From: Micromonospora mirobrigensis | GTDB lineage: Bacteria > Actinomycetota > Actinomycetes > Mycobacteriales > Micromonosporaceae | Length of the DNA: 64,000 nt | Reading direction: 5' to 3' | Assembly: GCF_900091555.1 (NCBI RefSeq) | Contig: NZ_FMCX01000003.1 | Coordinates: forward strand, 434,001 to 498,000 | Shown: positions 33,928-43,274 of the stretch, one piece after another | Numbering within the stretch: position 1 is the first letter of the stretch | Layout: the number at the start of each line of letters is the position of its first letter | The notes under the pieces: generated by a model | Told to the model about the DNA's origin: nothing | Database searches by the model: none | Seen by the model: the letters and a program-made list of their open reading frames with translations, nothing else | Translations under genes and position numbers: made by a program

Positions 33928-34062
33928 CGGCCGGCGCTCCTCTCGGGGGACACGTGCTCAAGCAGTACGAGCGTACTGCAAACGGGCCGGCACCCCCCAG
34001 CCGGCCTCGGTGGGTGGGAAAACCGGGCGGTCGGCGCGGGAGATCACTGGCATCATCGGCCG

Positions 34063-34872
34063 ATGCCACTGAGCCGTACCCTCGGGTCTATCACGGTCAC
34101 CGCCCTCACCGACGCGGAGGGCCCGTTCTTCCAGCCCCGCGCGGAGGCGTTCCCGGACGCCACCCCGGCACAGTGGCGGGAGGCGGACCGGCGCGACCCG
34201 GCCACGGTCACCCCCGGCGGCGAATGGTGGCTGCCGTTCCGCGCCTTCGCGCTGCGTACCGGGGACGGGCCGGTCACCCTGGTCGACGCCGGCGTGGGCC
34301 CGGCGGACTCCCCCGCCGCGAGCTGGGCGCCGGTGCCCGGACGGCTCCCCGCCGAGCTGGCCGCCGCCGGCATCGACCCGGCCGACGTCCGCACGGTCGT
34401 CCTCACCCACCTGCACAGCGACCACATCGGCTGGGCGGTGACCGGCTCCCCCGGCCGCCCGTACTTCACCAACGCCGACTACCTGGTGCAGCGGGCCGAG
34501 CTGGCCACGATGGAGTCGATCAACCCGGGGCTGCCGGCCGGCCTGGTCGCGCCGTTGCGCGCCGCCGGCCGGCTCCGGGTGCTCGACGGCGACACCGACC
34601 TCACCCCCGGGGTACGCGCCCTGAGCACCCCCGGCCACACCCCCGGCCACCAGTGCGTGCTGGTCGACTCCGGCGACGAACGCCTCCTGCTCACCGGGGA
34701 CCTGCTGGTCCACATGGTCCAGCTGGTCGACCCGGAGCTGGCCTACGCCCACGAGGAGGACCCGCCCACGGCCCGCCACTCCCGCCTGACCCTCCTACGC
34801 ACCCTCGCCACCCACCCGACCCCCACCCACCTGGCCACCCCCCACCTCGGCACCCCCTTCACCCCCCTCTAA
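34063..34872 (+). CDS. MBL-fold (metallo-beta-lactamase superfamily) hydrolase
   Basis: 269 residues. Metal-binding HLHSDHIGW (HxHxDH), third His in STPGHTPGHQCVLVD and Asp in LLLTGDLL match the two-metal MBL fold of the lactonase/AttM-like group. The N-terminus (SITVTALTDAEGPFF) and FRAFALRTGDGPVTLVDAGVG are typical of this group. Substrate unknown. The last 20 residues are Thr/Pro/His-rich because the C-rich repeat region begins inside the coding 3' end. Convergent with mdh across the palindromic region. Confidence 0.88.
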   Translation: MPLSRTLGSITVTALTDAEGPFFQPRAEAFPDATPAQWREADRRDPATVTPGGEWWLPFRAFALRTGDGPVTLVDAGVGPADSPAASWAPVPGRLPAELAAAGIDPADVRTVVLTHLHSDHIGWAVTGSPGRPYFTNADYLVQRAELATMESINPGLPAGLVAPLRAAGRLRVLDGDTDLTPGVRALSTPGHTPGHQCVLVDSGDERLLLTGDLLVHMVQLVDPELAYAHEEDPPTARHSRLTLLRTLATHPTPTHLATPHLGTPFTPL

Positions 34873-35080
34873 CCCCACCCACCCACCCACCCACCCACCC
34901 ACCCCACCAACCACCCCACCCGCGCCAACTCCGTTGATCATGAAGTTAGCGGCAGTAAACGCGATCAACATCGCCGCTAACTTCATGATCAACGGGGCGG
35001 ACCGGTGGGGGCGGGGGTGGGGTGGGTGGGTGGGTGGGTGGGTGGGTGGGGTGGGGGTGGGGTGGGGTGGGGTGGGAGTG
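34866..35080. repeat. Large inverted repeat: (ACCC)n - palindrome - (GGGT)n
   Basis: The left arm (to 34920) is nearly pure C/A, with at least six consecutive ACCC units. The right arm (about 34995-35080) is its inverse, with seven GGGT units and further GGGGTGGG runs. A 61-bp palindrome sits in the middle. The whole can form a very long hairpin, and the right arm has many G-tracts capable of quadruplexes. It separates two convergent genes (MBL and mdh) and may terminate both. Confidence 0.8.
34933..34993. repeat. 61-bp palindromic element, second copy
   Basis: It has the same ends as 16058-16117: GTTGATCATGAAGTT and its inverse. Here the perfect arms extend through AGCGGC to 21 bp. The central spacer contains a further GATCAAC. 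It lies in an intergenic region. Confidence 0.85.
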
Positions 35081-35137
35081 CGGGAGGGGCGGGGCGGCGG
35101 GAGCCGCCCCGCCCCTCCCGGCGGGTCAAAGGGTGGG

Positions 35138-36088
35138 TCACATGCTGGCCACGTCGGCCTGCTTGGCGCGGACGGCCTCGGCGGCCTCCTTCAGGGCGGC
35201 CAGCTCGTCGGCGTCCAGGTCGGTCTCGACGACCTTCTTGACGCCCTCGGCGCCGATCTGGGCCTCGACGCCCAGGTAGACGCCGGAGATGCCGTACTCG
35301 CCGTCGACCCAGGCGCAGACCGGCATGGTCTCGCCGGAGTCCTCCGCGACGGCCTTGGCCATCCGGGCGGCGGCGGCGGACGGGGCGTAGTACGCCGAGC
35401 CGGTCTTGAGCAGCGCGACGACCTCGGCGCCACCGTTGCGGGTCTTGACGACCAGCTCCTCGATCTGCTCGGCCGGCATGGCGTCGCGCAGCGGCTTGCC
35501 GCCCACGGTGCTCTTCGACGGCACCGGCACCATGGTGTCGCCGTGCGAGCCGAGGGTGAGGGTCTTGACCGACTTCACCGGCACGTTCAGCGCCTCGGCG
35601 ACGAAGTTGGTGAACCGGGCGGTGTCGAGCATGCCGGCCTGGCCGAGCACCCGGTTCTTGGGGAACTGGGTGGCGAGCTGGGCCAGCGCGGTCATCTCGT
35701 CGAGCGGGTTCGACACGACGATGACGACGGCGTTCGGGGCGTACTTGGCGACGTTCTCGGCGACCTGACGGACGATCTTGGCGTTGGTCTCCAGCAGGTC
35801 CATCCGGCTCATGCCCGGCTTGCGGGGCAGGCCGGCGGTGATCACGACGACGTCGGAGCCCTCGATGGCCTCGTAGCCCTCGCCGTTCGGGCCGGTGGTG
35901 ACGCCGACGACCTGGGTCTCGAAGCCCTCGACGGCACGGGACTGGTTGAGGTCCAGGGCCAGGCCGGCCGGCTTGCCCTCCACGATGTCGGTGATCACGA
36001 CGGTGTCGAAGACGTCGTACTCGGCCAGGCGCTGTGCGGTGGTGGAGCCGTAGAAGCCGGCCCCGACGACAGTGACCTTCTTACCCAT
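35138..36088 (-). CDS. mdh: Malate dehydrogenase (LDH-like type)
   Basis: 316 residues. NAD site VTVVGAGFYGSTTAQRLAE with Asp (ITDIVEGKPAG) selecting NAD. Substrate arginines lie in ITAGLPRKPGMSRMDLL and QAGMLDTARFTNFVAE. The catalytic His is in LTLGSHGDTMVPV. The Arg after the active loop (GLPRKPGMSR) supports malate rather than lactate specificity. It forms oxaloacetate in the TCA cycle. ATG at 36088. Its 3' end faces the large inverted repeat. Confidence 0.94.
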   Translation of the reverse strand: MGKKVTVVGAGFYGSTTAQRLAEYDVFDTVVITDIVEGKPAGLALDLNQSRAVEGFETQVVGVTTGPNGEGYEAIEGSDVVVITAGLPRKPGMSRMDLLETNAKIVRQVAENVAKYAPNAVVIVVSNPLDEMTALAQLATQFPKNRVLGQAGMLDTARFTNFVAEALNVPVKSVKTLTLGSHGDTMVPVPSKSTVGGKPLRDAMPAEQIEELVVKTRNGGAEVVALLKTGSAYYAPSAAAARMAKAVAEDSGETMPVCAWVDGEYGISGVYLGVEAQIGAEGVKKVVETDLDADELAALKEAAEAVRAKQADVASM

Positions 36089-36224
36089 GGTCGTCCCACT
36101 CCCTGATACCAGTCGGTTTTCCGGACCGTATCAGTCATCGTGGCACCGAACCGGCCAGGGGCGGCGACCATCGGCCGGATGGGGCGAACGTCACCGGCGG
36201 GCGATTCCGCCCGTCGGCGGCCGG

Positions 36225-37085
36225 TCAGCCGCGCTCGGCGCGCTCCACCACGTTGGTGAGCAGCATGGCGCGGGTCATCGGGCCGACGCCGCCCGGCATC
36301 GGGACCACCCGGCCGGCGACCTCGTTGACCTCCGGGTCGACGTCGCCGGTGTAGCGGCCCTTGCCGTCGGCGCCGATCACCCGGGTGATGCCGACGTCCA
36401 CCACTGTCGCGCCGGGGGTGACCATGTCGGCGGTGAGCAGGCCGGGCACGCCGGCTGCCACGATGACGATCTCCGCGGCCCGGGTGTGCGCGGCGAGGTC
36501 CAGGGTGCCGGTGTGGCAGAGGGTCACCGTGGCGTTCTCGCTGCGCCGGGTGAGCAGCAGGCCGAGCGGCCGGCCGACGGTGTTGCCCCGGCCGACCACG
36601 ACGACCCGGGCGCCGCGCAGCGGCACCTCGTGGCGGCGCAGCAGCTCGACGATGCCGCGCGGCGTGCAGGGCAGCGGGCCCTCGTAGCCGAGGACGAGCC
36701 GGCCCAGGTTGACCGGGTGCAGGCCGTCGGCGTCCTTGGCCGGGTCGATCATCTCCAGCGCCCGCTGGGTGTCCAGGTGCGCGGGCAGCGGCAGCTGGAC
36801 GATGTAGCCGTGGCAGGTCGGGTCGGCGTTGAGCTCGGCGAGCACGTCGTCGACCTGCTGCTGGGTGGCGTCGGCGGGCAGCTCCCGGCGGATCGAGGCG
36901 ATGCCCACCTCGGCGCAGTCCCGGTGCTTGCCGTTGACGTACGCCTGGGAGCCCGGGTCGGCCCCGACCAGGACGGTGCCGAGCCCGGGGGTGATGCCGC
37001 GCTCCGCCAGTGCCTTCACCCGCGTCCGCAGCTCGTCCTTGATCTCGGCCGCGGTCGCCTTGCCGTCCAGGATGATCGCCGTCAC
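36225..37085 (-). CDS. folD: Methylenetetrahydrofolate dehydrogenase/cyclohydrolase
   Basis: 286 residues, a bifunctional one-carbon enzyme making 10-formyl-THF (used by purN/purH). The catalytic region [17 protein letters not shown] contains the Tyr and Lys, the [13 protein letters not shown] loop is typical, and the NADP site is [17 protein letters not shown]. Next comes [23 protein letters not shown] start. It is 136 bases upstream of mdh on the same strand, so co-transcription is possible. Confidence 0.95.
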   Translation of the reverse strand: MTAIILDGKATAAEIKDELRTRVKALAERGITPGLGTVLVGADPGSQAYVNGKHRDCAEVGIASIRRELPADATQQQVDDVLAELNADPTCHGYIVQLPLPAHLDTQRALEMIDPAKDADGLHPVNLGRLVLGYEGPLPCTPRGIVELLRRHEVPLRGARVVVVGRGNTVGRPLGLLLTRRSENATVTLCHTGTLDLAAHTRAAEIVIVAAGVPGLLTADMVTPGATVVDVGITRVIGADGKGRYTGDVDPEVNEVAGRVVPMPGGVGPMTRAMLLTNVVERAERG

Positions 37086-37499
37086 GAAGCGATCGTCTCA
37101 CGTCCGGCCGCCGCCGGTCCGAACGGAACGCCTCATCACTTTGCGTGACGTGTTCTTCGTCACCGAGAGTGACGTTTTGTGGAGCAGGCCACAGCCCGAC
37201 CGGGACGCGGCACCACGAAGCCGGACATTTCCGCCTCCTGGTCGGGCGGTACGCTGCCGGCGCGAAACCGGACGACCCTCCGGCGGCTCCGGTGCCGGAT
37301 CGGCTCTGAGCTGCCACTGGGCGGCCTGATCGCTAGCAGACGACGAGGCGGCCGACAAGACCGGCGACCCCGGAACGTTATCCGTTCGCAACCCTCGCGT
37401 TGTCGAAGCCCACCCGGCGACTTACCGTTGCGGATCGTTGCGCAGCGTCACCCAACGCCGGGCCTGACTGCGCAGCGTGAGGAGATGAGGAGACCCCCC
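37086..37499. other. Intergenic region folD/oppA with an inverted repeat
   Basis: No gene seen. GTGACG (37145-37150) and CGTCAC (37158-37163) form a 6-bp inverted repeat with a further direct GTGACG at 37169, about 60-85 bases upstream of the folD start; this may be an operator. Close to oppA the leader contains GAGGAGATGAGGAG, its ribosome site. Confidence 0.35.
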
Positions 37500-39101
37500 A
37501 TGCGTGTTCGTAGGCTTGCCGCCTGGACCGCCCTCCCGCTCGCGGTGACCCTGGGCCTGGTGGCCTGCGGCTCGGGCGGCGACGGCGGTGGCCAGAGCGA
37601 CCCCAACGCGGCCGTGCGGATCGAGATCGCCGAGCCCCAGCACCTCGTGCCCACCAACACCAACGAGACCAACGGCTCGCAGGTGCTCAGCGCCCTGTTC
37701 AGCCCGCTGGTCGACTACGACGAGGCCAACAAGCCCTACGAGGTGGCGGCCCAGTCGGTCGAGTCGTCGGACAACAAGGTCTGGACGATCAAGCTCAAGG
37801 ACGGCTACACCTTCCACAACGGCGAGAAGGTCACCGCCGACAGCTACCTCGACGCCTGGAACTACGGCGCGTACGCCCCGAACGGGCAGAACTCCAGCTA
37901 CTTCTTCGAGAAGATCGCCGGGTACGACGACCTCCAGGGCGAGACGCCGAAGGCGAAGACGCTGTCCGGGCTGAAGAAGGTCGACGACCTCACCTTCACC
38001 GTGACGCTCTCCCAGCCGTACTCCGAGTTCAAGACCATGCTCGGCTACACGGCCTTCTACCCGCTGCCCAAGGCCGCCTTCTCCGCCCCCGGGGTGCTGA
38101 AGGACGGTTACGAGCAGGCCCCGATCGGGCAGGGCCCGTTCAGGATGAAGGGCACCTGGCAGCACGACGCCAAGGTCGACGTCGAGCGCTACGACGCCTT
38201 CCCGGGCGAGAAGCCCAAGGTGGCCGGCGTCGAGTTCCGGATCTACCAGCAGCCCACCGCCGCGTACGCGGACGTGCTCTCGGACAACCTCGACGTGATC
38301 AAGACGATCCCGACCGAGAACCTGTCGACCGCCGCCGACGACCTGGGTGACCGGTTCCAGCAGAGCCCCGCCTCGTCGCTCCAGGTGCTCTCCTTCCCGA
38401 CCTTCCAGAAGGAGTTCAGCAAGCCCGAGGTGCGCAAGGCGATCTCGATGGCGATCGACCGGGACGAGATCAGCAAGTCGATCTTCAAGGGTTCGCAGAA
38501 GTCGGCCCGCTCGTTCGTCTCCCCGGTCGTCGCCGGCTACCGGGAGAACACCATCGGCGAGGCCGGCACCTTCGACCCGGCCAAGGCCAGGGCGATGTAC
38601 GAGGCCGCGGGCGGCCCGAAGAAGATCGAGCTGTCCTACAACGGCGACGGTGGCCACAAGGACTGGATCGACGCGACCTGCAACCAGCTCAAGGCCAACC
38701 TGGGCGTGGACTGCGTGGGCACCGCCGAGCCGAAGTTCGCCGACCTGCTGACCAAGCTCAAGCAGAAGCAGCCGGTGGGCCTGTTCCGGATGGGCTGGGT
38801 CATGGACTACCCGTCCATGGAGAACTACCTGGGCCCGCTGTACAGCACCAACGGCTCGTCGAACTACTACGGCTACAGCAACCCGCAGTTCGACAAGCTC
38901 CTCACGGAGGGCGCCCAGGCGCCGACCGAGGAGGAGGCGATCAAGAAGTACCAGGCCGCGGAGGACCTGCTGGCCAAGGACCTGCCGGTGATCCCGCTGC
39001 GGTACGGCCAGAACAACTTCGGCCACTCGACCAAGGTCAAGAACGTCGAGATGGACCTCTTCGACCGGATCAACCTGTTGAAGATCGAGGCCGTGAAGTA
39101 A
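37500..39101 (+). CDS. oppA: Oligopeptide ABC transporter substrate-binding lipoprotein
   Basis: 533 residues. Signal peptide with lipobox LVACGSG (Cys about residue 23). SBP family 5 elements: LFSPLVDYDEANKPYEVAAQSVES, WTIKLKDGYTFHNGEKVTADSYLDAWNY, GQGPFRMKGTWQ and KPEVRKAISMAIDRDEI. It binds peptides outside the membrane and delivers them to OppBC. First gene of a complete oppABCDF operon (37.5-43.2 kb). It is separated from oppB by a strong hairpin, which in other transporters favours excess binding protein. Confidence 0.93.
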   Translation: MRVRRLAAWTALPLAVTLGLVACGSGGDGGGQSDPNAAVRIEIAEPQHLVPTNTNETNGSQVLSALFSPLVDYDEANKPYEVAAQSVESSDNKVWTIKLKDGYTFHNGEKVTADSYLDAWNYGAYAPNGQNSSYFFEKIAGYDDLQGETPKAKTLSGLKKVDDLTFTVTLSQPYSEFKTMLGYTAFYPLPKAAFSAPGVLKDGYEQAPIGQGPFRMKGTWQHDAKVDVERYDAFPGEKPKVAGVEFRIYQQPTAAYADVLSDNLDVIKTIPTENLSTAADDLGDRFQQSPASSLQVLSFPTFQKEFSKPEVRKAISMAIDRDEISKSIFKGSQKSARSFVSPVVAGYRENTIGEAGTFDPAKARAMYEAAGGPKKIELSYNGDGGHKDWIDATCNQLKANLGVDCVGTAEPKFADLLTKLKQKQPVGLFRMGWVMDYPSMENYLGPLYSTNGSSNYYGYSNPQFDKLLTEGAQAPTEEEAIKKYQAAEDLLAKDLPVIPLRYGQNNFGHSTKVKNVEMDLFDRINLLKIEAVK

Positions 39102-39142
39102 CACCGAGGTGAGGTGACACCGCGGGACATCAGCGCGGCGGA

Positions 39143-39175
39143 GCGGGTCGGGTCACCCCGGGTGGCCCGACCCGC
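39143..39175 (+). promoter_or_regulatory. Intra-operon hairpin between oppA and oppB
   Basis: A 10-bp perfect stem (GCGGGTCGGG with CCCGACCCGC), extended inside by CACC/GGTG, lies in the 101-base gap after oppA. There is no U-run. Likely an mRNA stabiliser or partial terminator that raises oppA over oppBCDF expression. Confidence 0.55.
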
Positions 39176-39202
39176 CACGCGCTTCGCACCTTTTCCGGAA
39201 GA

Positions 39203-40150
39203 ATGCTCAATATGCTCAGGTTCGTTCTGCGGCGACTGCTCCAGATGGTCCTCGCCTTCTTCGGGACCACGCTGATCGTCTACGCGCTGATGTTCGCCGG
39301 CCAGGGTGACCCCATCCAGGCGCTCGCCGGCGAACGACCCGTCACCGCGGCCCAGCGGGCGTACCTGACGCAGAAGTACCACCTCGACGCGACCGGGGTC
39401 GGCGGCTTCTTATACCGCTACTTCGACTACCTCAAGAACCTGCTCCAGGGAGACCTGGGCCAGTCGCTCACCGGCCGGTCGATCGGCGACATCCTGGTCG
39501 CCGCCTGGCCGGTCACCGTCAAGCTGGCGCTGATCGCGATGGCCGTGACCGTCCTGATCGGGGTCACCGCCGGGGTGATCGCCGGCATCCGCCGGGCCAG
39601 CATCTTCGACAACTCGACGCTGGTGCTGACCCTGCTGGTGCTCGGCATCCCGACCATCGTGCTGGCCCCGCTCGCCCAGTACTTCCTCGGCGTGCGGTGG
39701 CAGCTCTTCCCGCCCACCGCCGGCGCCCAGCCCGACCTGTACGCGCTGCTGCTGCCCGGCATCGTGCTCGGCTCGCTGTCGCTGGCCACCGCGCTGCGGC
39801 TGACCCGGACCTCGGTGGCGGAGAACCTGCGCGCCGACTACGTGCGTACCGCCCGGTCGAAGGGGCTGGTCAAGCGCCGGATCGTCGGCGTGCACGTGCT
39901 GCGCAACTCGCTCATCCCGGTGGTCACCTTCCTCGGCGTCGAGCTGGGCAACCTGATGAGCGGCGCGATCATCACCGAGGGCGTGTTCAACATCCCCGGC
40001 GTCGGCTTCAACCTGTTCCGCGGCATCCGCACCGAGGACGGCCCGCTGGTCGTGGGCATCGTCAGCGTGCTGGTCGTGGTCTACCTGATCTCCAACCTGG
40101 TGGTGGACGTGCTCTACGCCGTTCTCGACCCGAGGATCCGCTATGAGTGA
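39203..40150 (+). CDS. oppB: Oligopeptide ABC transporter permease
   Basis: 315 residues, six helices. The N-terminal LRFVLRRLLQMVLAFFGTTLIVYALMF is typical of OppB/DppB. The EAA loop follows ARSKGLVKRRIVGVHVLRNSLIPVVTFLGVELGNL, and ITEGVFNIPGVG is conserved. It forms the channel with OppC. The next start is 18 bases downstream. Confidence 0.93.
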   Translation: MLNMLRFVLRRLLQMVLAFFGTTLIVYALMFAGQGDPIQALAGERPVTAAQRAYLTQKYHLDATGVGGFLYRYFDYLKNLLQGDLGQSLTGRSIGDILVAAWPVTVKLALIAMAVTVLIGVTAGVIAGIRRASIFDNSTLVLTLLVLGIPTIVLAPLAQYFLGVRWQLFPPTAGAQPDLYALLLPGIVLGSLSLATALRLTRTSVAENLRADYVRTARSKGLVKRRIVGVHVLRNSLIPVVTFLGVELGNLMSGAIITEGVFNIPGVGFNLFRGIRTEDGPLVVGIVSVLVVVYLISNLVVDVLYAVLDPRIRYE

Positions 40151-40168
40151 GCGCGGAGAGGTGCGGGC

Positions 40169-41116
40169 ATGAGTGACTTCGAAACCGTCGCAGCCACGGA
40201 GGACCAGTCGGCACGGCGCGGGGTCTCCGGGGAGCCGGGCACGCCGGCCGCCACCCAACGGCCGCGCAGCCTGGCCGGGGACGCCTGGCGCGACCTGCGC
40301 CGCAAGCCGGTCTTCTGGATCAGCCTGGTGCTGGTCGTGCTGGTCGCCGCGATGGCCGCCGTGCCGTCGCTGTTCACCGCCAACGACCCGCGCGACTGCC
40401 TGCTCTCCCGCCAGCACGCCGGGCCGTCCGGCGGGGCCATCTTCGGGTACGACTTCCAGGGCTGCGACACGTACGCCCGGGCGGTCTACGGCGCCCGCGC
40501 GTCACTGCTGGTCGGCGCGTTCTCGGCGCTGCTCACCGGCGTGATCGCGCTGGTGGTCGGGATGGTCGCCGGGTTCTTCGGCGGCTGGGTCGACGCGGTG
40601 CTCTCCCGGGTGATCGACATCGTGCTCGGCATCCCGCTGCTGCTGGCCGCGATCGTGCTGCTCAAGCGGGTCAGCACCGCCAGCGACAACGTCCGGCTCC
40701 TCGCCGTCATTTTCGTGCTGGCGGTGCTCGGCTGGACCACCGCCGCCCGGGTGGTCCGCTCCTCGGTGATCACCGCCAAGGAGCAGGACTACGTGGCCGC
40801 CGCCCGGATGCTCGGCGCCGGCAACGGCCGGATCATGTGGCGGCACATCCTGCCCAACGCGCTCGCCCCGGCGATCGTGGTGCTCACCATCGCGCTCGGC
40901 TCGTTCATCGCCGCCGAGGCGACGCTGAGCTTCCTCGGCATCGGCCTCAAGGCCCCGACGATCTCCTGGGGCATCGAGATCGACGCCGGCCGGGTGCACA
41001 TGCGCGAGAGCGCGACCCCGCTGGTGGTGCCGTCGGTGTTCCTGGCGCTGACCGTGCTCGCCTTCATCATGCTGGGCGACGCGATCCGCGACGCCTTCGA
41101 CCCGAAGCTGCGGTGA
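40169..41116 (+). CDS. oppC: Oligopeptide ABC transporter permease
   Basis: 315 residues. A long polar N-terminus (~35) leads to the first helix (VFWISLVLVVLVAAMAAVPSLF). The GFDxQGCD-like loop FGYDFQGCDTYARAVYGARASLLVG and the EAA loop AARMLGAGNGRIMWRHILPNALAP are OppC/DppC hallmarks. It ends LSFLGIGLKAPTISWGIEI...DAFDPKLR. Permease partner of OppB. Confidence 0.93.
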   Translation: MSDFETVAATEDQSARRGVSGEPGTPAATQRPRSLAGDAWRDLRRKPVFWISLVLVVLVAAMAAVPSLFTANDPRDCLLSRQHAGPSGGAIFGYDFQGCDTYARAVYGARASLLVGAFSALLTGVIALVVGMVAGFFGGWVDAVLSRVIDIVLGIPLLLAAIVLLKRVSTASDNVRLLAVIFVLAVLGWTTAARVVRSSVITAKEQDYVAAARMLGAGNGRIMWRHILPNALAPAIVVLTIALGSFIAAEATLSFLGIGLKAPTISWGIEIDAGRVHMRESATPLVVPSVFLALTVLAFIMLGDAIRDAFDPKLR

Positions 41117-41125
41117 GAACCGTGC

Positions 41126-41172
41126 GAGCGCGAGGAGTGAGCGCAGCGAGCCCCGCAGTCGTGAGCGAAAGG
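41126..41172. repeat. Possible dispersed intergenic repeat (GAGTGAGCGCAGCGAGC type)
   Basis: Between oppC and oppD the sequence GAGGAGTGAGCGCAGCGAGC followed by CCCGCAGTCGTGAGCGAA resembles a short repeat I recall from Micromonospora intergenic regions. A partly similar run (GAGTGAGCGCGGAGAGG) occurs at 40145-40161 between oppB and oppC. Only these two are visible here. Confidence 0.3.
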
Positions 41173-41180
41173 CAGGCACC

Positions 41181-42218
41181 GTGACGCACGCTGCCGTCCG
41201 ACCCACCCCGGCCTCCCCCACCCCGCCCGGCGGGCACCTGCTGGAGGTACGGGACCTGCACATCGAGTTCCGCACCGGCGAGGGCGTCGCCAAGGTGATC
41301 AACGGGGTGTCGTACCACCTGGACGCCGGGGAGACCCTGGCCGTGCTCGGCGAGTCCGGCTCCGGCAAGTCGGTGACCGCCCAGGCGATCATGGGCATCC
41401 TGGACACTCCCCCGGCGGTGATCCGCTCCGGCGAGATCCGCTACCAGGGCCGGGACCTGCTCACCCTGCCCGAGGAGCAACGCCGGCAGGTACGCGGCAA
41501 GGAGATCGCGATCATCTTCCAGGACGCCCTCTCCGCGTTGAACCCGACCTTCCCGGTCGGCTGGCAGATCGGCGAGACGCTGCGCCAGCGGGAGGGGATG
41601 TCCCGCGCCGACGCCCGGGCCCGGGTCGTCGAGCTGATGGACCTGGTCCGCATCCCCGGGGCGGCCGGCCGGCTCGGCGACTACCCGCACCAGTTCTCCG
41701 GCGGCATGCGGCAACGGGTCATGATCGCGATGGCGCTGGCGATGAACCCGAAGGTGCTGATCGCCGACGAGCCGACCACCGCCCTGGACGTCACCGTGCA
41801 GGCCCAGATCATGGACCTCCTGGCCGACCTGCGGCGCGACCTCGACATGGCGATGATCCTGATCACCCACGACCTCGGGGTGGTCGCCGGCGTCGCCGAC
41901 CGGATCGCCGTGATGTACGCCGGCCGGATCGTCGAGCACGCCGACGTGCGTTCGCTGTACCGGGCGCCCGCCCACCCGTACACGAAGGGGTTGCTGGAGT
42001 CGATCCCGCGCCTCGACGTGCGCGGCCAGGCGCTCTCGACGATCAGGGGGTTGCCACCGAACCTGATGCGGATCCCCTCCGGCTGCCCGTTCCACCCCCG
42101 GTGCCCGTACGCGCAGCAGGTCTGCGTGGACGTGGTGCCGCACGACCTGGTCCTCGACGACGGCCGGACCAGCGCATGCCACTTCGCCCAGGAGGTCCGC
42201 GATGACAGCGCCCGCTAA
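41181..42218 (+). CDS. oppD: Oligopeptide ABC transporter ATPase
   Basis: 345 residues: Walker [10 protein letters not shown]-loop [20 protein letters not shown], signature [17 protein letters not shown], Walker [13 protein letters not shown], switch [24 protein letters not shown]. The C-terminal OppDF extension includes the Cys cluster [14 protein letters not shown]...CHFA seen in peptide transporters. GTG start with AAAGGCAGG upstream. Pairs with OppF. Confidence 0.94.
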   Translation: MTHAAVRPTPASPTPPGGHLLEVRDLHIEFRTGEGVAKVINGVSYHLDAGETLAVLGESGSGKSVTAQAIMGILDTPPAVIRSGEIRYQGRDLLTLPEEQRRQVRGKEIAIIFQDALSALNPTFPVGWQIGETLRQREGMSRADARARVVELMDLVRIPGAAGRLGDYPHQFSGGMRQRVMIAMALAMNPKVLIADEPTTALDVTVQAQIMDLLADLRRDLDMAMILITHDLGVVAGVADRIAVMYAGRIVEHADVRSLYRAPAHPYTKGLLESIPRLDVRGQALSTIRGLPPNLMRIPSGCPFHPRCPYAQQVCVDVVPHDLVLDDGRTSACHFAQEVRDDSAR

Positions 42219-43230
42219 CCCGGCCAAGGTCCGCGGCGAGACGATCCTCGCGGTCGACAACGTGGTCAAACACTTCCCGATCACCCGGGGAGTGCTGCTC
42301 CAGAGGCAGGTCGGCGCGGTCAAGGCCGTCGACGGGGTGAGCTTCGAACTGCGCCGCGGCGAGACCCTCGGCATCGTCGGCGAGTCCGGCTGCGGCAAGT
42401 CCACCCTGGCCCGGCTGCTGATGCGGCTGGAGACGCCGACCGCCGGGCGGGCCGTCCTGGAGGGCCGGGACCTGTTCGCCGCGAAGGGCGGCGAGCTGCG
42501 CCGGCTGCGCCGCAACATGCAGATGGTGATGCAGGACCCGTACACCTCGCTGAATCCGCGGATGACCGTCGGCGACATCATCGGCGAACCGTTCGAGATC
42601 CACCCCGACGCCGCCCCGAAGGGGAGCAAGCAGAAGCGGGTACGCGAGCTGCTGGACGTGGTCGGGCTCAACCCGGAGCACATCAACCGCTACCCGCACC
42701 AGTTCTCCGGCGGCCAACGGCAGCGCATCGGCATCGCCCGGGCGCTCGCCCTGCGTCCCGAGATCATCGTCTGCGACGAGCCGGTCTCCGCCCTCGACGT
42801 CTCCATCCAGGCGCAGGTGATCAACCTGCTGGAGCAGCTCCAGGACGAGTTCGGGCTGTCGTACATCTTCATCGCCCACGACCTGTCGGTGGTCCGGCAC
42901 ATCTCCGACCGGGTCGCCGTGATGTACCTGGGCCGGATCGTGGAGATCGGCACCGAGAACGAGATTTACGAGCGGGCCACCCACCCGTACACCCAGGCCC
43001 TGCTCTCCGCCGTGCCGGTTCCCGACCCGGACGCCCGGGAGAACCGGAACATGATCCGGCTGACCGGCGACGTGCCCAGCCCCGCCGACCCGCCGTCCGG
43101 CTGCCACTTCCGCACCCGCTGCTGGAAGGCGCAGGAGATCTGCGCGACCCAGGACCCGGCGACCGTGCCCCGGGCCGCCGACCCGCACCCGTCGGCCTGC
43201 CACTTCGCCGAGCTCCGCCCGGTCGCCTGA
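42202..43230 (+). CDS. oppF: Oligopeptide ABC transporter ATPase
   Basis: 342 residues. Walker [11 protein letters not shown]-loop [19 protein letters not shown], signature [17 protein letters not shown], Walker [13 protein letters not shown], switch [24 protein letters not shown], and the C-terminal Cys cluster ([14 protein letters not shown]...CHFAE). It overlaps oppD by 17 bases. Last gene of the operon; closely similar to the minus-strand OppF-type gene at 61.7 kb. Confidence 0.94.
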   Translation: MTAPANPAKVRGETILAVDNVVKHFPITRGVLLQRQVGAVKAVDGVSFELRRGETLGIVGESGCGKSTLARLLMRLETPTAGRAVLEGRDLFAAKGGELRRLRRNMQMVMQDPYTSLNPRMTVGDIIGEPFEIHPDAAPKGSKQKRVRELLDVVGLNPEHINRYPHQFSGGQRQRIGIARALALRPEIIVCDEPVSALDVSIQAQVINLLEQLQDEFGLSYIFIAHDLSVVRHISDRVAVMYLGRIVEIGTENEIYERATHPYTQALLSAVPVPDPDARENRNMIRLTGDVPSPADPPSGCHFRTRCWKAQEICATQDPATVPRAADPHPSACHFAELRPVA

Positions 43231-43274
43231 CCGCCCCACCGCCCCGGGGTTGACCCGTGCGGCACACTCGGGAC

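Noticed and set aside
32905..34062. N-terminal extension of the MBL protein through icd
   Set aside because: The extended part is antisense to icd; the MBL fold starts at 34063 with family-like sequence.
36072..37148. Long plus-strand open frame over folD
   Set aside because: It is the antisense of folD; high G+C gives long frames opposite real genes and its translation is low-complexity without a ribosome site.
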